Shown here: positions 1 to 4,505 of the stretch, one piece after another
How positions within the stretch are numbered: position 1 is the stretch's first letter
Layout of the letters: each line of letters starts with the position of its first letter
Assembly: GCA_900544635.1 (NCBI GenBank)
Contig: UQVV01000051.1
Location: 1 to 10,034, forward strand
Direction of reading: 5' to 3'
Length of the DNA stretch: 10,034 bases
Source: an uncultured Cloacibacillus sp.
Lineage (GTDB): Bacteria; Synergistota; Synergistia; Synergistales; Synergistaceae
Program-made: the position numbers and the translations under genes
The notes under the pieces: model-generated
Told to the model about the DNA's origin: nothing
The model's database searches: none
The model's input: only the letters and a program-made list of their open reading frames with translations

Positions 1-100
1 CGACGGGGTCGCCAGCGCCGCGCTGTCCGCAGTAGACCGGACCTTCCGCCGTTTTTCCGTTTATTACCTTCACGCATGGAATTATCTTTTTACCGAACAT
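1..100 (-). CDS. hisF: HisF-like cyclase, N-terminal 33 residues (partial, runs off left edge)
   Basis: Reading leftward from the ATG at 100, the protein begins MFGKKIIPCVKVINGK and continues to a GAGDPV motif at residues 28-33. This matches the start of HisF, the (beta/alpha)8 cyclase subunit of imidazole glycerol phosphate synthase, whose N-terminus typically reads MLAKRIIPCLDV-DGRVVKG followed by D-x-GDPV. A Shine-Dalgarno-like AAAGGTGA lies just upstream, at 105-112. Oddities: the family's catalytic Asp11 aligns with Lys11 here, and the conserved Lys19 of loop 1 aligns with Glu19. It may therefore be a divergent HisF paralogue rather than the standard enzyme; the WbuZ-type HisF homologues of sugar amidation also lack Asp11. 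The HisF fold assignment is fairly secure, but activity is uncertain. The rest of the gene is outside the window. Confidence 0.75.
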   Translation of the reverse strand, partial: MFGKKIIPCVKVINGKTAEGPVYCGQRGAGDPV

Positions 101-132
101 ATCTATCACCTTTCTCAGATTTTTCAAAAGTT

Positions 133-312
133 TTACGTTTTCGCCGCCCGCCGCAGCTCCGGCGGCGGCTCCTGAATTCCGCGCAGCTTCGCGAGGCCGC
201 GATGGCTTCCGAATATCGTCCCGCCGAGCGCCGCGGCTCGTCCGAAGCGCGCGGAGCGCGGCGCGGGACGCATGGCGCGGCGGAGGCGGCGCGCTTCGCC
301 GCAGTCCGTCAT
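133..312 (-). CDS. Possible small ORF (59 aa) upstream of the HisF-like gene
   Basis: An ATG at 312 opens a 59-codon frame ending with TAA at 133-135, 32 bp before the HisF-like start and on the same strand. GGAG sits 7 nt upstream within GGGGAGAG. Codon positions show rising GC from second to first to third position (third position about 85% by hand count), like the real genes here. The product is Arg/Ala-rich and basic, starting MTDCGEARRLRRAM, with no domain I recognise. The high GC of the region makes chance ORFs likely, so this is a candidate only. It lies downstream of the candidate attenuator terminator, so it would be co-transcribed with the HisF-like gene. Confidence 0.25.
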   Translation of the reverse strand: MTDCGEARRLRRAMRPAPRSARFGRAAALGGTIFGSHRGLAKLRGIQEPPPELRRAAKT

Positions 313-335
313 TTTATCTCTCCCCGTTTCGTTCG

Positions 336-357
336 CGCGCCGGAGGGCTCCGGCGCG
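336..357. repeat. Perfect inverted repeat, 10-bp arms with 2-nt spacer
   Basis: CGCGCCGGAG at 336-345 and CTCCGGCGCG at 348-357 are exact reverse complements around GG. In RNA the tip would open to a 4-nt or larger loop. No T-tract follows on either strand, so it is not an obvious terminator. A second hairpin, CCGCCG-cagctc-CGGCGG, lies at 148-165. Both fall in the leader of the HisF-like gene and could be RNA structure; their function is unknown. Confidence 0.5.
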
Positions 358-366
358 GCCCGCCGC

Positions 367-400
367 AAAAATCGCGGCGCGCGGATATGGCGCGCGACGC
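367..400 (-). terminator. Candidate intrinsic terminator (attenuator) in the leader of the HisF-like gene
   Basis: On the minus strand, GCG (400-398) and CGCGCG (396-391) pair with CGCGCG (383-378) and CGC (376-374), with one T/C mismatch and a 7-nt loop. ATTTTT follows at 372-367. The 5' flank CCGCAGCGTCGCG (405-393) can instead pair with CGCGACATTGCGG at 518-506, inside the leader ORF, giving 10 Watson-Crick or near-perfect pairs plus one wobble. That would be a mutually exclusive antiterminator. The GC-rich context makes some such pairing likely by chance. Confidence 0.45.
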
Positions 401-480
401 TGCGGCGTTTTCAGGAAATGTTAAGAAACCGTGAAATTATCGTAAAAGAAAAGCTTTCGCCATGCTGTGCCAGCGCGTCC

Positions 481-600
481 CTAGCGGGAGGCGGCGGCGC
501 ATGGCCCGCAATGTCGCGGCGTGTGATGATGGCGGGAAACGTGGAGCCGGCGCTCCTCCGTGCGTTTTGCAGAAGCCGAAAATTTGTACAGCGTCTTCAT
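481..600 (-). CDS. Candidate His-rich leader peptide (39 aa)
   Basis: A perfect AAGGAGG (616-610) precedes an ATG at 600 by 9 nt. The 39-codon ORF starts MKTLYKFSASAK and has His at residues 20, 24, 25, 26 and 30 (segment LHVSRHHHTPRH), ending TAG at 481-483. An ATG at 609 is in frame but abuts the Shine-Dalgarno, so it is the poorer start. Histidine clustered in a short ORF between a promoter and a terminator upstream of a HisF-like gene is what classical his attenuation uses (HisL of enterobacteria). What is seen: the ORF, its ribosome site and the His codons. The control role is inferred. Against it: the gap from the stop codon to the HisF-like start is about 380 nt, long for an attenuator. 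Confidence 0.45.
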   Translation of the reverse strand: MKTLYKFSASAKRTEERRLHVSRHHHTPRHCGPCAAASR

Positions 601-643
601 TTTCCCCATCCTCCTTCAAGCTTTGCCGTGTTAAAGTGCTAGC

Positions 644-672
644 TTGATGATTTTCATCACGGGCCTTATAAT
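644..672 (+). promoter_or_regulatory. Promoter of the HAD phosphatase gene
   Basis: TTGATG (644-649) and a consensus TATAAT (667-672) are spaced 17 bp apart, about 45 bp before the start codon at 717. It overlaps the divergent minus-strand promoter. A direct repeat of ATCACGGG (656-663 and 673-680) brackets the -10. Confidence 0.6.
645..659. promoter_or_regulatory. Palindrome TGATGA-TTT-TCATCA, possible operator
   Basis: A 6-bp perfect inverted repeat with a 3-bp centre covers the plus-strand -35 and lies just past the minus-strand start site. That placement could let one bound repressor control both divergent units. No specific regulator can be named from the sequence. Confidence 0.3.
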
Positions 673-696
673 ATCACGGGTTTGTCATTTTTGCAA
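668..696 (-). promoter_or_regulatory. Promoter for the minus-strand his-like leader
   Basis: Read on the minus strand, TTGCAA (696-691) is a -35 and TATTAT (673-668) a -10, with 17-bp spacing. Transcription would start near 661 and cross the 39-codon leader ORF. The -10 occupies almost the same bases as the -10 of the opposing promoter, so the two polymerases should exclude each other. Confidence 0.5.
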
Positions 697-716
697 ACGA
701 CGACGGAGGAATAAAT

Positions 717-1508
717 ATGAAAGACAAATTCAAGGCCGACGCGCTGATCTTCGACATCGACGGGGTGCTTCTCGACGTTACGAAATCCTTCCCCGAGGTC
801 ATACGGCGCTGCGTCGCGGACGGCTGGGAGAAATTCTGCGGCGGCGTGACGGACTGCGCGGGCTACGGCCCGGAGCACGAGTGGGTGATGAAGCGCCACG
901 GCAGCTTCAACGACGACTACGACCTCGCGTGGACGCTGCTCTCTATGGCCGCGGCGAGCGGCGAAAAGCTGCTTTCGCGCGCGCTGCCGTCGCCGGAACG
1001 GCTTACGGAGGAGCTCGCGGACTTCAGCGCGCCGCTCGTCGGATGGGTGCTCGGCAAGTACGGCGGCCTCGTGCCGCGGAGCGAGAGCCGCGCGATGTGC
1101 GCGGAGCTCTACGGCGACCCGGAGCGCGGCCTCTACAGGCTTGAGAAGCCCGCGCTCTCGCGCCGCTGGGACGAGCTCGGCCTGCCGGTCGCGATATATT
1201 CGGGGCGCAACGCATACGAGTGGGGGCTCGCGAAGAAGAGCCTCGGCTGGGAGGACTTCCCCGACGAACTCATAATCCACAGCGACCACGGCATAGAGAA
1301 GCCGTCGCCCGAGGGGCTCGAAATCCTCTGCGGACGCATCGGCGCGTCGTCGCCCGTATTCTTCGGCGACACGGCGAGCGACATGAAGGCGCAGGCCGCC
1401 TTCGGGCGCGGGCGCTTCGCCGCGGTGGGCCGCCTGCTGCCCGAGGCGGAATACAGGTTCGACACGACGGAGGAGGCCGTCGCCGCCTTCGCGCCGAAGC
1501 GCGCCTGA
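717..1508 (+). CDS. HAD-superfamily phosphatase (subfamily IA type)
   Basis: A 263-aa cytoplasmic HAD hydrolase, a Mg-dependent phosphatase using an aspartyl-phosphate intermediate. All four motifs are present: motif I FDIDGVLLD with nucleophile Asp13 and acid/base Asp15; motif II Ser162 in AIYSGRN; motif III Lys195 in EKPSPEG; motif IV GDTASDM with Asp218 and Asp222. The region between motifs I and II (about residues 20-155) is a large, mostly helical cap. It resembles the uncharacterised subfamily-IA hypothetical group (TIGR01548-like) more than phosphoglycolate phosphatases. GGAGGA at 705-710, 6 nt before the ATG, fixes the start. The substrate is unknown. Its divergent position to a HisF-like gene makes histidinol-phosphate a reasonable guess, since some HAD proteins carry out that step. 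Confidence 0.85.
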   Translation: MKDKFKADALIFDIDGVLLDVTKSFPEVIRRCVADGWEKFCGGVTDCAGYGPEHEWVMKRHGSFNDDYDLAWTLLSMAAASGEKLLSRALPSPERLTEELADFSAPLVGWVLGKYGGLVPRSESRAMCAELYGDPERGLYRLEKPALSRRWDELGLPVAIYSGRNAYEWGLAKKSLGWEDFPDELIIHSDHGIEKPSPEGLEILCGRIGASSPVFFGDTASDMKAQAAFGRGRFAAVGRLLPEAEYRFDTTEEAVAAFAPKRA

Positions 1509-1553
1509 ACGCGCCGCGCCTGCGCAAAATACGCATTTGAGCGGAACGCGGGC

Positions 1554-1582
1554 TTGACAACGCAAAATTTTGTAACTAAAAT
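1554..1582 (+). promoter_or_regulatory. Promoter of the aryl-CoA ligase/ACT operon
   Basis: Consensus TTGACA (1554-1559) and TAAAAT (1577-1582) are separated by 17 bp. The spacer contains a 10-bp palindrome, CAAAATTTTG (1563-1572), a possible operator. Transcription would start near 1589, leaving a leader of about 275 nt before the ligase gene. Confidence 0.7.
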
Positions 1583-1632
1583 TTTCCGCGTTTGATGATG
1601 CAGCCGCTTGAACGGCAGAGGGAGGCACGGAC

Positions 1633-1731
1633 ATGACAGAAATGCATAAGAGGCTTGACGATATTCATGTCACGCGGTTCTCCTTTACCGGCGCGGGTCC
1701 TCTTCACGGGATCTGCGCGAAATCGGCTTGA
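1633..1731 (+). CDS. Candidate leader peptide (32 aa) before the aryl-CoA ligase
   Basis: GAGGGAGG (1618-1625) lies 7 nt before an ATG opening a 32-codon ORF that begins MTEMHKRLDDIHVTRFSF and ends with TGA at 1729-1731. It sits between a strong promoter and a strong terminator hairpin, as attenuation leader peptides do. It has Phe at residues 16 and 18 (TTC TCC TTT) and three His, with no dense run of one amino acid, so the sensed amino acid is not obvious. Phe would suit the downstream gene. It could instead be an unrelated small protein. Confidence 0.45.
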   Translation: MTEMHKRLDDIHVTRFSFTGAGPLHGICAKSA

Positions 1732-1780
1732 TTCTGAACACAGCACCTTCGGAATCGCACTCCGCGTATTTGTCGTAGAA

Positions 1781-1822
1781 GCAGGGCTCGCAGTTTGATG
1801 CGGGGCCTGCTTTTTTATTTTT
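1781..1822 (+). terminator. Attenuator-type intrinsic terminator upstream of the aryl-CoA ligase
   Basis: GCAGG (1781-1785) pairs with CCTGC (1806-1810), and inside it CGCA (1789-1792) pairs with TGCG (1799-1802). T6-A-T5 follows (1811-1822). It ends 41 bp before the ligase ATG and about 190 nt after the predicted start site. It must therefore be bypassed for the operon to be expressed, which implies regulated termination. A short upstream hairpin, CGGA-atcgcac-TCCG, lies at 1750-1764. Confidence 0.75.
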
Positions 1823-1863
1823 AGAACTTCAGCAAAATATTTACGGAAGGAATTGAGAGAAAA

Positions 1864-3168
1864 ATGGAAAAGCAGAACTACTTCCAGCCCGAGATCGAGT
1901 GCGCGTCGCGCGAACAGATCACGAAATGGCAGACCGAGGGGCTCATCCGCACGGTCAAGCACGCCTACGAAAACTCCGCCTACTACCGCAAAAAGATGGA
2001 CGACCACGGCGTAAAGCCCGAGGACATCAAGAGCCTCGCCGACATCACGAAGCTGCCCTTCATCTGCAAAGACGACCTCCGCGAAGCCTATCCCTACGGC
2101 CTCCTCTGCATGCCGCTGCACGACTGCGTCCGCATCCAGTCCACGAGCGGCACGACGGGACGCCGCGTCATAGCCTTCTACACGCAGCACGACATCGACC
2201 TCTGGGAAGATACATGCGCGCGCGCGATAGTCGCAGCCGGCGGCACCCCCGACGACGTCGTGCAGGTCTGCTACGGCTACGGACTCTTCACCGGCGGCCC
2301 CGGACTCAACGGCGGTTCGCATAGACTCGGCTCGCTGACGCTGCCCATGTCCTCCGGCTCGACCGACCGCCAGATACAGTTCATGCAGGACCTCGGCTCC
2401 ACGATACTCTGCTGCACGCCGTCGTACGCCGCGTACATCGGCGAGACGATAGTCGAGCGCGGGCTCCAGGACACGATCAAGCTCAAGGCCGGAATCTTCG
2501 GCGCGGAAGCGTGGAGCGAAGAGATGCGTCGCGACATAGAGAAAAACCTCCGCATCAAGGCATACGACATCTACGGTCTCACAGAACTCGAAGGCCCTGG
2601 CGTCAGCTACGAATGCTGCGAGCAGCGCGGGATGCACATCTGCGAGGACCAGTTCATCGCGGAGATAATCGACCCGAACACCGGCGAAGTCCTGCCCGAC
2701 GGCGAGAAGGGCGAGCTCGTCTTCACCTCGCTCAACAAACAGGCCTTCCCGATGGTGCGCTACCGCACGCGCGACATCTGCGTCCTCTCGCATGAGAAAT
2801 GCTCCTGCGGCCGCACCCACGTCCGCATGTCCAAGCCGATGGGCCGCAGCGACGACATGCTCATCATCAAGGGCGTCAACGTCTTCCCGTCGCAGGTCGA
2901 GACCGTCCTCATCGAGCACGGCTACTCGCCGAACTACCAGCTCGTCGTCGACCGCGTCAACAACTCCGACACGCTCGACATCAACGTCGAGATGAACCCC
3001 GACATGTTCAGCGACAACCTCGGCGAAATCACCGCGCGCGAAAAAGAGCTCGTCAACGCGCTCAAAGGCTTCCTCGGCATATACACGAGAGTCCACCTCG
3101 TCGCGCCGAAGAGCATCCCGCGCAGCGAAGGCAAGGCCGTCCGCCTCATCGACAAGCGCAAAATATAA
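1864..3168 (+). CDS. paaK: Phenylacetate-CoA ligase family protein (aryl-acid AMP-forming ligase)
   Basis: 434 aa, the usual PaaK length. The family activates phenylacetate or related aryl acids with ATP and CoA through an acyl-AMP intermediate, in the cytoplasm. Adenylate-forming motifs: STSGTTGR (93-100) for ATP phosphate binding, DIYGLTE (235-241), RYRTRD (299-304), the hinge region GRSDDMLIIKGVNVFP (327-342) and the C-terminal SIPRSEGKAVR (417-427), whose Lys425 is in the catalytic-Lys position. CSCGR at 313-317 is common in this family. GGAAGGA is about 12 nt before the ATG, a slightly long spacing. The next gene, 53 bp downstream, encodes a tandem ACT protein, a common pairing in amino-acid-fermenting anaerobes, often together with indolepyruvate:ferredoxin oxidoreductase. 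The aryl substrate (phenylacetate, indoleacetate or hydroxyphenylacetate) cannot be read from sequence. Expression depends on the attenuator-like leader upstream. Confidence 0.9.
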   Translation: MEKQNYFQPEIECASREQITKWQTEGLIRTVKHAYENSAYYRKKMDDHGVKPEDIKSLADITKLPFICKDDLREAYPYGLLCMPLHDCVRIQSTSGTTGRRVIAFYTQHDIDLWEDTCARAIVAAGGTPDDVVQVCYGYGLFTGGPGLNGGSHRLGSLTLPMSSGSTDRQIQFMQDLGSTILCCTPSYAAYIGETIVERGLQDTIKLKAGIFGAEAWSEEMRRDIEKNLRIKAYDIYGLTELEGPGVSYECCEQRGMHICEDQFIAEIIDPNTGEVLPDGEKGELVFTSLNKQAFPMVRYRTRDICVLSHEKCSCGRTHVRMSKPMGRSDDMLIIKGVNVFPSQVETVLIEHGYSPNYQLVVDRVNNSDTLDINVEMNPDMFSDNLGEITAREKELVNALKGFLGIYTRVHLVAPKSIPRSEGKAVRLIDKRKI

Positions 3169-3221
3169 CGTACCGGACACAACAGGGACTTTTTTGAATA
3201 TAATAAAGGAGGAACAAAATC

Positions 3222-3677
3222 ATGAAGGGGGAAAAAGATATGACAATCAAACAGATTTCCGTCTTTCTTGAGAACAAGCCCGGCAAGCTCGCCGAATTCG
3301 TAGAGCTTCTCCGCAGCCACGACATAGACATGAGGGCGCTCTCGCTGGCGGAAGCTTCGGACTTCGGCATTGCGCGCGTCATAGTCGACGATCCCGACAA
3401 GACGCAGCAGGTGCTGGCAGAAGCGCACTTCATATCTTCCGTCACGCCCGTCATCGCTGTCGCCGTCTCCGACCAGCCCGGCGCGCTGTACGAAATGCTC
3501 GAAGCAATGCGCGAAGGCTCAGTCAACATCGAATACACATACGCCTTCACGACGCGCACCGACAACGGCGCGTACATGGTCTTCCGCGTCGCGGACAAAT
3601 CCATCGACGACGCCGTGAAGCTCCTCGAAAAGCACAACATCAAAATCGTCGCGCAGGACGATATATATAAGCTGTAA
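3222..3677 (+). CDS. Tandem ACT-domain protein (amino-acid-binding regulator)
   Basis: 151 aa made of two ACT domains and nothing else. The first is about residues 8-75, with the loop ENKPGKLAEF; the second about 77-150, with the matching loop SDQPGALYEM. ACT domains bind amino acids at their interfaces, so this is probably an effector-binding partner rather than an enzyme. Paired with a PaaK-type ligase, it may sense an aromatic amino acid and adjust the ligase or its partner oxidoreductase (inference). AAGGAGG is 9 nt before the ATG at 3222. A second ATG at 3240 has its own GGGGG stretch and matches the usual family start (MTIKQISVF), so the protein could be 145 aa. The genes lie in one operon, closed by the terminator just downstream. 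Confidence 0.88.
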   Translation: MKGEKDMTIKQISVFLENKPGKLAEFVELLRSHDIDMRALSLAEASDFGIARVIVDDPDKTQQVLAEAHFISSVTPVIAVAVSDQPGALYEMLEAMREGSVNIEYTYAFTTRTDNGAYMVFRVADKSIDDAVKLLEKHNIKIVAQDDIYKL

Positions 3678-3686
3678 CGCTTATCC

Positions 3687-3717
3687 AGCCCCGTCTCGCA
3701 CAGAGGCGGGGCTTTTT
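3687..3717 (+). terminator. Strong intrinsic terminator after the ACT gene
   Basis: AGCCCCGTCTC (3687-3697) and GAGGCGGGGCT (3703-3713) form an 11-bp stem with one G-T pair and a 5-nt loop, followed by TTTTT. It closes the ligase-ACT operon. Confidence 0.9.
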
Positions 3718-3740
3718 CGTATAAGCCAGAGGACGTTTTC

Positions 3741-4088
3741 ATGCTGAGAGACGGAGTCGTTCTGGAAGACGGCGAAGGAAAAGTCACGGTAAATCAATAC
3801 AGCTTCTGCGAGCTGCTGAAGCACCTGCTGGTCCGCTACGCAGGCGCTGCATACGCGGAAGCCTCGGAATTGGTGGACGATTCGTACCTTGCCGAACCCA
3901 TTACAGACGCGACGGCGGCCTGCCTCTTCAGCCACGAGTATCCGTACTTCTGGGCAATGAGCCTATATTACGGCGCCATGTACTGGGAAAAGGGAATCCC
4001 AGCGCAGCCGGAAGACATGGAAGCTTACTTCAGGTTCGAAGACGAAATAATCCGCCGCTATAATCTCAAAGAGCCGTTTGAATTTTAG
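3741..4088 (+). CDS. Conserved-looking protein of unknown function (115 aa)
   Basis: Not recognised. AGAGGA (3728-3733) lies 7 nt before the ATG, and codon use matches the neighbours, so it is probably a real gene. The protein is acidic and rich in aromatic residues, especially between residues 62 and 100 (Tyr, Trp, Phe, with a segment FWAMSLYYGAMYW). It has no signal peptide or transmembrane helix. The pattern looks like a compact helical cytoplasmic protein. It starts only 24 bp after the terminator of the ACT gene, and I see no promoter in between, so it may rely on readthrough. A T-box leader follows, so it is not co-regulated with the acyl-CoA ligase downstream. Confidence 0.7.
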   Translation: MLRDGVVLEDGEGKVTVNQYSFCELLKHLLVRYAGAAYAEASELVDDSYLAEPITDATAACLFSHEYPYFWAMSLYYGAMYWEKGIPAQPEDMEAYFRFEDEIIRRYNLKEPFEF

Positions 4089-4121
4089 AATCGCGCGTAA
4101 AATCCGCGCGTCGCTCTGCAC

Positions 4122-4150
4122 TTGACATTCCCGCGCTTCCGCGCCACAAT
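4122..4150 (+). promoter_or_regulatory. Promoter of the T-box/acyl-CoA ligase unit
   Basis: Consensus TTGACA (4122-4127) is followed 17 bp later by CACAAT (4145-4150), four of six matches to the -10. The expected start near 4155-4157 coincides with the base of T-box Stem I. A TATCAT at 4150-4155 would need a 22-bp spacer and is less likely. Confidence 0.6.
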
Positions 4151-4154
4151 ATCA

Positions 4155-4450
4155 TTCGGTGATATAGGCCAAACGCAGCGACGGGAAAGAAGTAAGCCTG
4201 ACTCCGCTCCCGCAGAGAGCCGCCGGTTGGTGTAAGGCGGCGGAGGGACTGGCTGAAATACATTCCAAGAGCGGCGCACCGAACGAATCACGGAATTTCA
4301 GTAGGCTGCGACGGGTCCGCCCGTAAAAGCGGACAGGGTATCCGGCTCCGGCCCGTACCCGACGAGGGCGCGTCCCGCGAGGGAGCGCCAAACTGAGGTG
4401 GTACCACGGGAATTTGCCCCGTCCTCTGACTAAGGAGGGCGGGTTTTTTT
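4155..4450 (+). promoter_or_regulatory. T-box riboswitch, tyrosine specifier (UAC)
   Basis: This mRNA leader binds a specific tRNA and lets transcription continue when that tRNA is uncharged. Seen in order: Stem I base TTCGGTG/CACCGAA (4155-4161 and 4277-4283); the AGTA loop-E strand in GAAAGAAGTA (4185-4194); the distal AG-rich bulge AGAGAG (4214-4219); a GCCGCC/GGCGGC hairpin with loop GGTTGGTGTAA (4219-4241); and the specifier segment GAAATACATTCC. By register with the well-studied Geobacillus glyQS T-box, where GAAA precedes and AUUC follows the specifier, the codon is UAC at 4259-4261, so tRNA-Tyr. The T-box sequence GAGGTGGTACCACGG (4395-4409) carries the UGGU that pairs with a tRNA ending ACCA, and tRNA-Tyr has A73. 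The terminator follows. Tyr is the best reading; AUA or UUC one register away are less well placed. Confidence 0.92.
4418..4450 (+). terminator. T-box terminator
   Basis: CCCGTCCTC (4418-4426) pairs with GAGGGCGGG (4435-4443) over 9 bp with one G-T pair and an 8-nt loop, followed by T7. The 5' arm overlaps bases needed to complete the antiterminator with the T-box sequence, as expected for transcriptional control. Confidence 0.92.
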
Positions 4451-4505
4451 ATTGCCGCCGCTCCGAAAAAAGAAGAACGAGAAAACTTTTAGGAGGAGAA
4501 CAGAA

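Noticed and set aside
76..642. 188-codon plus-strand ORF in the left control region
   Set aside because: No Shine-Dalgarno; it starts antisense to the HisF-like gene, and the product is low-complexity Arg/Ala-rich. Minus-strand signals explain the region better.
666..1634. 322-codon minus-strand ORF
   Set aside because: Shadow of the HAD gene, which has complete catalytic motifs and its own promoter and ribosome site.
1576..3180. 534-codon minus-strand ORF
   Set aside because: It is the complement of the PaaK-like gene, produced by high third-position GC; it has no motifs and covers a clear promoter and terminator.
4092..4110. CGCGCG-taaaatc-CGCGCG hairpin after the 115-aa gene, as a terminator
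   Set aside because: No T-tract follows on the plus strand, and the short stem is common in this GC-rich DNA.
4452..4505. N-terminal extension of the acyl-CoA ligase
   Set aside because: The extension begins right at the T-box terminator T-run without a ribosome site, while the ATG at 4506 has AGGAGG 9 nt upstream.
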